From assembly GCA_014281115.1 (NCBI GenBank), contig JACONQ010000001.1:3720001-3784000 (forward strand): a DNA stretch of 64,000 nucleotides, in the 5' to 3' direction. Of this stretch, positions 22,543 to 33,795 are shown one piece after another. A program made the position numbers and the translations under genes. Numbering within the stretch: the stretch's first letter is position 1; every line of letters starts with the position of its first letter. Under the pieces are notes generated by a model. It had not been told where the DNA came from, did not search any database, and saw only the letters and a list, made by a program, of their open reading frames with translations. The DNA comes from Laburnicola sp. R22_1. Lineage: Eukaryota; Ascomycota; Dothideomycetes; Pleosporales; Didymosphaeriaceae.

Positions 22543-25237
22543 TTAGTCTCGTGCTGACTCTATGACCTGGACGGTCACAAAAGCCGTGCTCGTCACGTAG
22601 GTCGTCTTGGTTGCGGTGTTGACTGCGACATGGTAGATCTAAGATTCACGATTAGCAAATGGCCTTGATGACAGGGAAGGGAGGTCATTGACCACATACA
22701 GTCGTGGTGGAAATGCCACTCTGCGGGCCCGAGACTGTGGCGACCCCGGTTGGTGTGCTGACCACAGTAGTGCCGGACTTCGCACCAGTCGTGGAGCTAC
22801 CTCATGTGTTAGTGAAATGATGCAAAAGAACAGTGGAGAACATACACAGTTGTTGTCGATGTCAGAATAATCGTCGACGTCGACCTAGCCGTACGTGAGC
22901 TGTATGTCTCGTCCTGATCGGAATAGCTAGCAGATGTCTCCGTCGGGTCTGCGAGGACTCAGCAGTACTGCTCGGCGACCCAACATACTTGCCTGCCGAC
23001 GACTCAGCAGAACTACTTGACGACTCAGCAGAATCACTCAGCGTCCCAGTAGGTTTGCTTGCCCCCTCAGTAGTCGTAGTTTCGCTTGCTCCCTGGGGAG
23101 GTTTGCCTGCCTTGGCAGTGCTCTCCTGCTCAGCAGATGTGCTTGTCTCCTTGGAAGGTTCACTAGGCTTCCGTGGTTTGCTCGCCTTCTTGGTTAGCTT
23201 GCTGGCCTTTGTGGTTGATAGGCTTGCCTCCTTAGTGCTGCTTGCCTCCTCGGTCGGCTCGCTAACCTCTGTGGCAGATGTGCTTGCCTCCTCAGTGCTG
23301 CTTGCCTCCTTGGTGGGTCTGCTGGGCTTGTTCGATTTGCTCGCCTTAGATGTGCTTGTCTCCTCGGCGCTGCTTGCCTCCTTGGTAGGCTTGCTGGGCT
23401 TCTTCGGTTTGCTCGCTTTAGTAGGCTCACTTGTCTCCTCGGCCGACTCGCCTGCTTCCTCGGTTTTGGTTGGCTTCTCAGGCTTGCTGGGCTTCTTTGG
23501 TTTGCCAGCCTTAGTAGGCTCACTTGTCTCCCCTTCCTCAACCGATTCGTCTGCCTCCTTAGGTTTGCTAGGCTTCTTAGACTTGCTCGGCTTCTTAGAC
23601 TTGCTCGGCTTCTTAGACTTGCTCGGCTTCTTAGGCCTGCTCGGCTTCTTGTGCTTGCTTGCCTTCTCAATAGGCTCGCATGCCTCCTCTTCCTCGATTA
23701 ATTCGTCTGCCTCCTCTTCCTCGATTGATTCGTCTGCCTCCTCTTCCTCGATTGATTCGTCTGCCTCCTCGGGTTTGCTCGGCTTCTCAGGCTTGCTCGG
23801 CTTCCCATGCTTGCTCGGCTTCCCATGCTTGCTCGGCTTCCCATGCTTGCTTGGCTTCTTGTGCTTGCTTGCCTTCTTAGTAGGCTCGCTTTCCTCCTCT
23901 TCCTCAATCGATTCGCCCTCGGGCTTACTCGGCTTCTTGTGCTTGCTTGCCTTCCCAGCAGGCTCGCTTTCCTCCTCTTCCTCAATCAATTCGTCCTTGG
24001 GTTTACTCGGCTTCCCATGCTTGCTCGGCTTCTTATGTTTGCTTGCCTTCTCATTAGTCTCACTATCCTCCTCACAAGTTTTGCTTGTCGGCCTTTCGGG
24101 CTTGCTTGGCTTCTTATCGGAACCGTGCTCTGGCTTGCCTGAACCATGCTCCGGCTTACCAGAATCGTAGTCTGGCCTACCAGAATGGTGGTGCTGCTTG
24201 TACCACGGTCTACCGTAACGGTGTGACGGCCTACCAGCCTCACTCCTGCGGACGACGCGCTTCATCTGCTTGCGGTGAAATCTGAACCTCAACGCACTGC
24301 TCGGCGTGGGCGCCCGCGTCGTGGTGCTTGTGACGGTAGTGGTCAATGTCGCCGTGGATATAGATATCGGCGTGTTACTTGCGATGCTAGTTGGGGATGT
24401 CAACGCTGATGGCGCGGCACTTGCGATGCTAGTGGTGGTCGTCGATGTCGATGTAGATGTCGATATCGATGCGGTACTAGGTTCGGCAATGGTAGATGCT
24501 CGGAAAGCAGAGGGAATAGTCTCCGTCGACGTACTAGTTACCGTAACATCTTCAGTGAGCTCAAACTCCAGTGTAACAGTTGAGGTGGCTGAATACACTG
24601 TGCTGGTGGAGGAGGGACCGCCGGGGACTGTGATTGTTGAAGCATTACCGCCTATAGGTCATGGCATGTATTAGCACGCTGTTCAATGGATGCAAAGGAC
24701 CTGAGTATAGTCTGCCAGATACCTCGTCTCGCACGGAACTTGTCTTGAAGGGAACTGTAGCGAACTGGGCTTACCATTGACCGTGGAAGTAGCAGCATAT
24801 CCACCCCCGATAGTGCTCGTATACGTATACGTCGAGGTCTCCGTCTCATAGGCCAAAGTAGTCTTCGCAGCCGGCGAAGGCACAAAGTTTGCCGTGAAAG
24901 GAATAGGTGCAGTAGATGCGGCGTAACCCGTTGCGTCCTTGAAAGTTATGGTCAATTTCCCGCTTGGGATATTCTTCACCAAAGCATCTGAACAAACGAT
25001 GGCTGTGTGAGAGGAACTGGTTTGGAAAACGCAGTCATGAGAATAATCTTCGGCTGTGTTCTGGATAACAGGGGTGAACGTAGGCATAGAGCCATAGCAG
25101 GCCGAAGATTTGCTGGTGAGATAGGCGACACCAATGTCAAAGACAGCCTTGGTATGGGCTTTGGCATGTTGGAAAGTCGGTGCTTGGCCGCTGGCTTGGG
25201 CAGGGAGCCCAGAGGCGACGAGGGAGCAGCCGCTCAT
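22543..25237 (-). CDS. Thr/Ser-rich protein with long Lys-Pro-Ser / Glu repeat region
   Basis: Predicted 805 aa from five exons: 24775-25237, 22993-24651, 22846-22948, 22700-22796, 22543-22638. Phases agree throughout. The intron 22949-22992 begins with GCAAGT, a GC-AG type; without it the frame ends early. Residues 1-155 form a Cys-containing domain (ACYGSMPTFTPV, HDCVFQTSS, AIVCSDALV) that I do not recognise. Next is a Thr/Ser-rich stretch, then a basic KRVVRR site near residue 260. Residues about 300-640 are alternating blocks of KKPSK/HGKPSK units and acidic ESIEEEEAD units. The C-terminus returns to Ser/Thr-rich sequence and ends ESARD with no GPI-type hydrophobic tail. No clear signal peptide is visible, although the composition suggests a cell-surface or extracellular protein. 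Function unknown. Confidence 0.75.
23190..24120 (-). repeat. Coding tandem-repeat region (KPSK and EEEEAD units)
   Basis: Short in-frame repeats: HGKPSK three to four times in a row near 23800-23850, SKKPSK-type units near 23575-23640, and DESIEEEEA units near 23690-23760. Units of 15-30 bp are nearly identical at DNA level, so copy number should vary between strains. Confidence 0.85.
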
Positions 25238-25922
25238 GGTGTTGGAAGGGCGGGGAGAGGTGATGAGAGGAAGGGCTTTGGTTGCTCGAAAGCTCTAATA
25301 TATAGCTCAAGGGTATCAAGGGTTCGGAGGGATTTCATCCCAATTCGACATTGTGACAGAACGCGCAATGTGATGATGCATGGCAGTTAATCGGGAAGGA
25401 TGAGACCCCATGCTCCGCAGCCCTATCATGTACCAGGTTCTGTTATCCGCGCGACGAGCGCACGAGACTATGCCGTGTGTGATACTATTGCACCCTTTTT
25501 TACTTGACACTTGACAGCCGAGCCGTGGTTTGTGCCACAAGACATGATCTGGAGTTGGGAAACGTTACCTATAAACGGAAAAGGACGAATAATTGAATGA
25601 TACCTCGATAATATCCGGACTTCCGAATGCTTCTGTTCAATTGGCTACGCGCCTTGGCATAACGAAGGGTATGTTAGGAGCGGGGATCCGAAAGAAAAAG
25701 CTGTTGAATGTGACAGCGGCGTGCCAGAGGGTTGTACGGGACTGGATGTTGAGATTCTCACCTGTCAATTTGTGCGCAACCTATAGCCTCCTTGTGATCA
25801 GAAGTGGAAGCGATGTTCGGAAACGGTTCGACAGTCTTCAGAAGTAATGGATGGATTACGACAATGACATGAGGATAAAGTGTCTTTGGTACACAAAACG
25901 TCGCTCTCAGAGCGTCTCGGCC
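25238..25922. other. Intergenic, promoter side of the repeat-protein gene
   Basis: Nothing recognisable apart from the TATA-like motif. An 84-codon plus-strand frame near 25600 has no family features. Confidence 0.45.
25297..25304 (-). promoter_or_regulatory. Putative TATA box of the repeat-protein gene
   Basis: TATATA-containing motif about 60 bp upstream of the start codon, in the expected orientation, with a short C-rich leader ending in CACC before the ATG. Confidence 0.45.
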
Positions 25923-27638
25923 CTATAGCCACGTACCTAGGTTGACGTGGACCGCCTTGACCTGGGTATACGACGCAAGAGCATACTGTCCCAACTCTCT
26001 TCTGATTCCGGATTGTTTGTACCCACCGAACGGAATGCCGAAATGCGAGTCCTGCGAGCTGTTGATCTACCGCAACGGTTAGCACAAGCCAATAATCATG
26101 TGAGAGAAGGCAACGCGCTTACCCAGACCATACCAGCTTCAATGTTGGCCGCCATCCTGTGTCCACGCATGATGTCCTTGGTGAAGACAGCAGCGCCAAG
26201 GCCATACTCGCTGTCGTTGGCCTTCTCAATAGCCTCTTCTGTTTTGAATGACTGTATAACTGCAAAGGGTCCAAATATCTCTTCTCGCACTATCTTCAGG
26301 TCATTGCTTTTTGTGGTGAAGACGGTCGGCTCGACAAAGTAGCCCTTATCTGGGATTCCGGACTGCGTGCCTCCGTGTATGAGCTCTGCACCTTCGGACT
26401 TTGCAGAGTCAATGTAAGATAGGATTCTCTCCTGGGCAGCTTTGGTGATCTGGGGCCCATGGTTGGTGTTGGTGTCAAATTGGCTGCCGATGTTTGTGTT
26501 ATTCTTCGTGTGCATTTTAAAGTGCTCCAGGAACTTATCGTATATGGTGTCCTGAACATATAGTCGAGATGTGGCTGTGCACATTTGGCCCATTCCGCCT
26601 AGGTGTGTTAGTCAGTTGATTAGGCATACATGAGAAGGAAGAGGCACATACCCATGATGCCCATGTGTGACCACTTGACGGCCTGATCCAGATCGCAACC
26701 GTCGAACACGAGTAATGGACTCTTGCCACCGGTCTCTAGCGGTATCGCCTTGAAATTATTGGCAGCAGCCTTCATGATAGCTTTACCCGTCGAGGTGCTT
26801 CCGGTAAAGGCAATTTTGTCCAGACAAATGCGCGCCAGCAGTCCTTCCATATCCATTGACGATATTGATTACGCCGGGAGGAAATCCCGCTTCCTTGACT
26901 AGCGAAGCCAGGTAGAGAGCCCCCAGTGGTGTCTGCTCCGCAGGCTTCAACACGACAGTATTACCACATGCCAGCGCTGGACCAAGTTTCCAGGCGGCCA
27001 TCTACAAATTGTTAGCAATTGGAAAAGCGGTAGACTGGAGCAGCAGACCAAAACGGGGAAGTTCCAAGGGATGATTTGTCCACAGACACCTGGAACTAGT
27101 CAGCGGTGCAACAGAACAGAACAGAACAGAGAGCAGAGCTTGTCTGCGGCTCACCAAGATGCTCATGCTCCGTATAGGCCAGCTTCAACTTAGAAGTTTC
27201 AATAGTCTGGCCGTACTGCTTATCACTCCAGCCGGCGTAGTACTGAATACGGTTAGGATCTGGGTGCGTGTGCGCCAGCGTAGAGGTGTTGCTTACTCGA
27301 AAAACAGCGACCGTCTCGGCCATGTCCTCGTCGAGGGCCTGTTGGTAAGGCTTGCCATTGTCCCAAGCGTCGATGGTAGCGAGGATGTGCGCGTTCTTTT
27401 CGCACAGGTCACCGAGTTTCCACAGCAATGCGCCGCGCTCGGCAGCTGATAAGTCGCTCCACTCGGATGACTTGAAGGCTTTGCGCGCTGCGGACACGGC
27501 GGCATCAATGTCTTCTTCGCCACCGGCTGCGACCTTGGCTATCACAGTCTCATCATACGGGTTGGTGGCTTCCAGCATGTCGCCAGACTTGGCTGCCACG
27601 AAACCCCGCACCAAGACACGGCGACGTCCGCTCACGAA
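25923..27638 (-). pseudogene. Aldehyde dehydrogenase with internal deletion/frameshift
   Basis: A class-3/Ald-type NAD(P) aldehyde dehydrogenase in which splice sites and most motifs remain: [62 protein letters not shown], the LETGGKSP motif, the catalytic cysteine in MGQMCTATSR, and the C-terminal [15 protein letters not shown]. Two faults are visible. Near 26820-26832 the frame changes between GYGRTAGA and LDKIAFTGS; the family has seven residues there, but only seven nucleotides are present, about 14 nt too few, and no intron fits. The N-terminus also lacks an in-frame ATG: reading upstream from AAKSGDMLEATN meets a stop, and the first ATG (27578) falls inside the domain. Most likely a recent pseudogene. 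A functional enzyme would need an unseen 5' exon and another explanation for the shift. Confidence 0.8.
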
Positions 27639-27946
27639 TCATAGGAATTGCTCATGGCATGCCACAAGTCGCCGAGAGACAGCACGATGAAAGAGGCGAC
27701 GTGGGATGCCCTCCAAACTGCCACGTTGAGACTAGCGTGGCCCTGACGCGTGGAAGCTACTGTAGCAGTCTGAAATGAAGATTTTCATAGACGTTGAAGT
27801 CACTCTAAACATACCAAGATGTACCCTCTGAGACGACCTCAAACTCCAAAAACACCACGCTTGAGAGTCTATACCACAGCAATACCGCGCCCCCCGGTCC
27901 TGTATGCGCTCATATACGCCACTTGGCCATCACCACCCCCTGGCAT
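27639..27946. other. Short intergenic region
   Basis: About 300 bp between the broken aldehyde dehydrogenase and the 3' end of the cystathionine beta-synthase gene. No upstream exon for the dehydrogenase could be identified here. Confidence 0.45.
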
Positions 27947-29579
27947 CTACGCACCCTTCCCATTGATGCCCCCATGCTTCACCATCCACGTCAACAGATC
28001 AACCTTCGTAACCACCGCCACAGCCCTCAACTCCCCGTCCACCCTCTCCGTCACCACTGCAGCGGCATTCCACTCAAAGAATTTGTTCAGATCCCCAAGT
28101 TTTGTATCCCTCGTGATCTCCACAAATTGCCTTCCAACCCGCTCCTCGGCATCCTCCATATGCAACCTTCCTAGATCCTTGACCACCTCCTCTAGCTTCC
28201 GGAAATCAAACATGACGTCCTCAACCGGGGTTTCTGGCGTAGCGCGGCCCGACGCGATGAAAGAGAGTAGGTTGCCGAGCGTGACGAGGCCTACGAGTTT
28301 GGGCTTACCTGAGGCAGACGGGGTGGAGACGGGGAGCTGATCGAAGCCGCGGTCGCGCATGGTTTCGATGGCTTCGGTGCAAGGAGAGGAGGTGGAAATG
28401 GTGGTGACGGGTTTGAGGCGGAGGGCGGCGATAGTGGCGCCAGCGAAAGGGTCATTGGCTTTCAAGGAACCAGAGCGGGCACGGTTTACGGCTGTGTCAG
28501 GCGTCATGGGGGGTGTCGGGGGCAGGAGGTCGTTTGCGGCGAGCCAGTCATCGTCGACAAACTACATCTTGTTAGCAGCGTTACAATGGTTGCTATCCGA
28601 AACGTACCTTGCTAAGATAGCTTCTGATGCTGTCCGGGCATACGACGACCACAACGTCATCTTTTCCGAGGTTTAACTCTTGAATTGCCTTGACGGCGGC
28701 ATCCATGGCGCTCCCACTGCTTCCACCACACAGGATGCCTTCCTCCGAAATCAGTCTTCTCGCATACTGGAACGCAATCCGGTCATCTGTCTTATACCAC
28801 TTGTCCACCACCTTCTGCTCCAACACATCGGGAATGAAATCGTACCCGATCCCCTCTACCTTGTACGGACAATTCATGTGTTCCTGATTCAGCGTCTCAG
28901 GCAGCGCCAGGATACTGCCCTGGGGATCTGCCGCAATGATCTTCACGTCCATCTTATGCTTGTGGATACCCCTCGCGATACCCGTCACCGTGCCTCCCGT
29001 GCCAGCTCCCGCCACGATGCACGTCACCTTGCCCTCGGTCTGTTCCCAGATCTCCTCTGCGGTGCCGTGCTCGTGCGCAAGCGGGTTATCCGGATTCGTG
29101 TATTGGTCGAGAATATGCGCATTCGGCAGCTCTTTGACCAACCTCCGCGCCACCCCGATATGGCTCTCAGGACTATCCCACGCCGCACTCGTCGGCGTCC
29201 TTACGACCTCGGCGCCCAACGCCTTCAAGACGGCCACCTTTTCGGGGCTCATCTTCTCGGGCAAGGTAATAACCACCTTGTACCCTCTGACGGCGCCCAC
29301 GAGCGCAAGCCCTATGCCCGTATTGCCAGACGTCGGCTCGATGAGCGTGTCGCCGGGCTTTATGCGGCCAGATTTCTCGGCCGACTCAACCATGCGCAGG
29401 GCGATGCGGTCTTTGACACTTCCGCCTGCGTTGAACATCTCGAGCTTGCAGTATACGGTAGCGGTGATGCCGAGGGATTGCGGGATCTTGTTCAGACGGA
29501 CGAGTGGCGTGTTGCCGATTTGCTGGGTGGCGTCGTCCATGACGGCGGGCGGGATGGCGGGGCGCGTTTTCGTAGACAT
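27947..29579 (-). CDS. CYS4: Cystathionine beta-synthase
   Basis: Predicted 528 aa from exons 28608-29579 and 27947-28561 (intron 46 bp). The fold-type II PLP domain begins at [10 protein letters not shown]; the Schiff-base lysine is Lys56 in [34 protein letters not shown] for phosphate binding and CGGSSGS are present. The N-terminal haem-binding extension of animal enzymes is absent, as in yeast. Two C-terminal CBS motifs follow a spacer, the first around [20 protein letters not shown] and the second ending in [12 protein letters not shown]. The enzyme condenses serine and homocysteine to cystathionine in the cytosol, the first step of transsulfuration. It lies about 15 kb from cystathionine beta-lyase, which acts in the opposite direction. 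Confidence 0.95.
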
Positions 29580-31606
29580 GATGGCTATCTCTCGGCTGCG
29601 CAGAGTTGTTCGAGGAGAAGGGTGTGCAGTTTTTCCTTTGACGCGGATCCGTTACGTGAGAGAGGGCCGTGGTGGGGCGACCGAAGTCCGCAGCCTAGAG
29701 CGAAGAATGCGGCAAGAGGGGCAGCGGAGAAGACTTGTGAAGGCTGTGAAGGCTGTGAAAGAGCTTCGACTCTCACGGAGTAAGGAAAGTACTCGCCTGG
29801 ATGTCGTAATTGGAGCTCTCGAGAGCGCAAGCGACTCCAGTCATAAACAAAGTCTGCGTCCAGCACCTTGGCCCGCATCTAGCCGATGTGGAGCGTCACG
29901 GTGGTCGGCTCACCCCCGCCAGACGCCACGTCCCCTACAATCCACATTGACAGGGAAAAGGCAGTGAATGAACAACGTTCCCAAGTGCTACTCTCATCCA
30001 AAAAGCCTAGAATGCATTCGAACCTGCACTAAACAGGTGACCACTTGTGTAGGGGCAGGCATTCACGCGAATCCTCGCCGGCATCGTAGTACTGCAGCCA
30101 GACATCTGCAGAGGCCGACTCCGTACATGTAGGTTGCGGTAGGCATCAACGAGTTCGTGAGCGCGCAAAAAGGGGCAATCTTGTTTGTAGGATACCGAAA
30201 GAGGTTCACCGTACGCAGTTCGGCACATGCGCCGCAAAGATGCAGAAGGCACACCGGAATCAGACAAAGGGACGAGCTACCCACGGTGCCGACAAAGTCC
30301 GCGACAGACCTTACTTCACCCTCATCTTCGCTACACAGTCATCGCAGGAACAACCCCAGCTGCTCACCACACGTGAGACGCGTAAAAGACATCTCCATCC
30401 GCTCTCGCAGAACAAGCTTGGGCCCACCTCCTGTCACAAGCCTAACACATCAACTTCACATCATCACCACCAACCCAGTTCCCAAGCCCATGTGCATGCC
30501 CATGCCCATGCCAAACCTGGCTACTACCCACTTCCCTGCCAAACACATGGTACGTAAGCTGACAGACGAACACGCCACCCCGCCCACCCATCATCACTTG
30601 CTACCCCGGCTCTTTCGGGAGGGAAGGATGCGGAGCACTTCGGGCCGCCCCCCAAAGCGTACAAATCGGTCTGATCTGGCGTCCCCGGTCCCACACGCTT
30701 GCTTTCAGTCCCTACACATGTCTTAGGCACCCTGCCGCCTCCAACCCAGACTACGCGTCCAAGATGATGCATCGTGTCTGAGAGGATCGAGGGAGAAGGG
30801 GACCAAGGGAGAGGATTGTAAGCTGACAGGCTTAGCTATGGAATCGCTGGTGTCGCTCTCAGCATCTATGCAATATGCAGATTGCGTGGTATGGATGGTA
30901 CGATACCATGGTTTTGATAAACCGTCTTCGCCGCGTAGTATTAGGTTCGGCCCGAACCTGCTATGCTAGGTAGGACGTGGGAAAACGTGGTCGACACGAG
31001 GTATTGCGGCCCAGCCAAGGGGGTCAGACGTAAGCCCACGGGCAAGCATGTAAGCATATCATGAACCTTGGTTTCAGTTGAGCTCAAGACCAGTGGCGTG
31101 GTCTGTGGCTGTAGGGCTGCACTCAGGCCCCACATTTCTCTTCAGCCCTGCCAATGCGCGGTCCGTTGGTGGACAAGGACTAGAGACAGGGACAAATGGA
31201 CAAAGATTGGCGCAGTGGGTGTCAGCGACCGCATCTTATCACCGTTCATGTTGGACTGACCCGGAGCGTTGGGTGGACATGCGGCGGAACATGCCAAAAG
31301 CCTTGGAAATGGGCCATGATTGCTGCCATTATTTGATGTATTAATATCTTATCTTGACCTGCTTGCACGCAAAAGCTTCCCACAACCCGCTCCTAGTCCG
31401 GGTAAAGTCGAGAGATCTTGATGGCTTGACTTGGTGTTCGTCGTCTCGTTGCCCTGCTCGTCGTTTAGCGGAGAATGCATGCATATACATCCCATATCCG
31501 CTGCAAAGGAACTCGGTGAGCGGCCGCGGTGATGATGCTTAAGCGCGGGGCACAGTCCGACGGGTAAGGCTGATTCGCAGGTTTCTTGAGAACCGAAGCC
31601 TCGGCC
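29580..31606. other. 2-kb intergenic region, no gene recognised
   Basis: CBS promoter at the left and 3' flank of the SRP-receptor gene at the right. Open frames at 30157-30726 and elsewhere are His/Pro-rich or antisense and lack support. A B-box-like GGTTCGAA near 30015 (minus strand) does not extend to a tRNA. Confidence 0.45.
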
Positions 31607-32555
31607 TCACAGCTGTGCAGCGATCCATTCAAACCAGCTATTCACATCTGCATGGTCGCCGCCCACCACATTTCCTCCCTGCACCGTCACACTCGTCCCT
31701 ACCTCCTCCATCTGACGAAACTCGAAGTTGCCCTCGCCCCCCTCGCCTAACCACTCCCTCTCTTCGTCCAGGCCCTCGTCTTCACCGCCCATGGCGAGGC
31801 CTGAATCCTTCAGGCCCTTGGCGCGGTTCTTTCTTACCTCTGCAAGGGCCCTCTCGAGTTGCTGCGAAACGAGATGCGGCGGGAGTGCCGTGAATAGGTC
31901 CATCTTGTTGGCGGCTATCAGCACGGGAATCTCCTTGGGCCCCTTGCTGGTCATGGCCCCGGTATATCGCTTCTGCAAGGCCAGCAGAACATCATGTAGA
32001 TACTCGGCCGCGTCGTTGAGCCTAGCCTCCTCGGCGACCGACGCCGCATCCACGACGAAGATGATGCCGCGGACATTGGTGGGATTGAGCAGCTGCGTCG
32101 TCGCAAAGTGGCGTAGTTTTCCATGGCCAGGGGTGTCGAGGAGCAGGAAGCGGCGCGAGCGCTCATACGCTGGGTCGCCTGGCGAGCGGTAGTGGGCCGA
32201 GTTGGGCGTGTGGTCTTCAGGGAGGACGGCCTCGATGGCCAGGGGCGCCGTGGACGTGTGCGTCTGCGCTACGGCCTTGCGTTCTGTCTGCAGGTGCGTC
32301 AGTGCCTGGCTACGCGCCGTGAAGAAACAGCGGCACCGTGATAGAGCGACCCACCAGCGTCAGCAGCGCCGTCTTGCCCGCGCCGCTGGGGCCGATGAGC
32401 AGGAAGGAGGGCAGCGTCGTCGGCGTCGCTTTGCGGTAGATGAACTGGTGCAGCAGGATGGGCAGCAGCAGCGCGAGCAGGACCGTCACGGCCACGGTCG
32501 AGAGCCGCGGCGCAAAGGCCGCCGTGGCCCAGCTGTCCTCGTCGTACCACGCCAT
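31607..32555 (-). CDS. SRP102: Signal recognition particle receptor subunit beta
   Basis: Predicted 293 aa from exons 32355-32555 and 31607-32287 (intron 67 bp, GTGGGT donor). One transmembrane helix at about residues 20-38 (VAVTVLLALLLPILLHQFIY) anchors a small GTPase domain. G motifs are visible: P-loop GPSGAGKTAL, DTPGHGKLRH (G3) and AANKMDLF (G4). QTHTSTAPL marks the switch I region. The subunit anchors the alpha subunit on the ER membrane during co-translational targeting. A second possible donor 16 bp further into the intron would keep the frame less well with family alignment. There is a charged insert (GEDEGLDEEREWLGEGG) near the end, common in filamentous fungi. Confidence 0.92.
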
Positions 32556-33795
32556 GGCGCACTGCACGGTGAATGACGGGAACTGTCGAGCGGGATGGCG
32601 CGGGTGGTGCTGGTTTCCGCACGGCAAGCTTCGCGCGGGGGACAGGCGTCGCGGTTTGCGTGCAAAAGGAAAGGCTGGCGCTGCGGGAGTCTTCCGCGAG
32701 CCGACGGGAGCTAGCCGTAGCTTTCTTCCACCTCACTCACACGCTGCGCAGCCTTGTTCGCCAGGCTAGCATTCACCACACGCACACGCCGTCTCCAGGC
32801 CGAGGTACCAGTGGGAAGAAGGGCCGCCTGCTCGATTCAAACTACATACGCTTTTGGGACTATAGTAATACATTGACCATGCCTCCTCTTGTTGCCGTCT
32901 CTTGTCCTGAAAAACATCCGTCATCCATGAGCCCGTCATTCATACATTCCGTGAGCCGCGCCATATCCACCGAGCATGGACCACGCCCGGCAGCTACAGC
33001 ATAACCAAAAGGGTATGTCCGTCCGTTTTATCCACATGCTCCATGCACCATGTCCTACCCAAGCCCTCGCGGGCCCGCAGAGAAACTCCCGTAAAGATAC
33101 CAGCTAGCCAAGCACCCAACACCTTTTACATCCACCGAGATGCGAAAGCCCTGACAAGAAACAGAGGGAGGCAATACGAGATAGGAAAACAACATGTGGA
33201 GAAAGGCTCGCTCATGCAAGTCATAGCTCATGACAGGATAGAAGCGCCGGTGCAGGATTAGATATGCTGGAAGAAAGGAAACCAAGTTGGGAAGAAGAAA
33301 GCCCATGTCGGGGCTGGGGAAAGGGGGCCAAGTAGACAAACCACAGCCTAGTATGCTGCTGTCTCACAGTCACCGGCATTGGCTTCGGCAGAAGGCAAAT
33401 CAAATGCGCAGGTGCAGAGTAGCTGCTCACCGTTGGCATGATCGTGTTCGCTTCGTTCGTCCATGGTCGTCGCCTGACCCGTGCTATTAGGCTGCGAGAG
33501 GAAGTCCATGTCCATGCGGAATTCGGGCGGTGCGACGACGGAGTATTGCCTGCCATGGGCTGTGAGAGATTCGCCGTTCTTTGCCCAATCCAAGTAATAA
33601 AATATAACCAAGGTAACATGCTGTTGTAACAATAGGGAATCTTGCTAGATATGTGCGGGCTTGTGTTTGTGTGTGTGTCGCTTGCTGTGGAGAGAATATG
33701 GCCCCCGACACCAGCATGCCTGCATTTGTTACCTCCCAAGGGCAGACGTACGGTTGGTTCCAGCCGAGCAATGGCCATGCAATCGTACTCGCTCG
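32556..33795. other. Intergenic, no gene recognised
   Basis: SRP-receptor promoter at the left, 3' UTR of the NDT80-family gene at the right. A GT-rich run occurs at about 33663-33678. No supported coding sequence. Confidence 0.5.

Noticed and set aside
23190..24260. Idea that the repeat protein is a Kex2-processed RiPP precursor
   Set aside because: Repeats are separated by single lysines and Pro-Ser rather than regular KR sites with conserved core peptides, and no UstY-type or other tailoring enzymes are nearby.
27600..27680. A possible 5' exon of the aldehyde dehydrogenase starting at an ATG near 27655
   Set aside because: Its seven codons end in a stop, and the only GT-AG pair (43 bp) joins in the wrong phase.
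28680..29967. Two long plus-strand open frames (343 and 367 codons)
   Set aside because: They lie antisense to cystathionine beta-synthase, whose motifs are unambiguous on the minus strand.
30001..30060. B-box-like GGTTCGAA on the minus strand, possible tRNA
   Set aside because: The T-stem does not close properly and no anticodon arm or acceptor stem could be drawn. A similar GTTCGAA near 5250 also failed.
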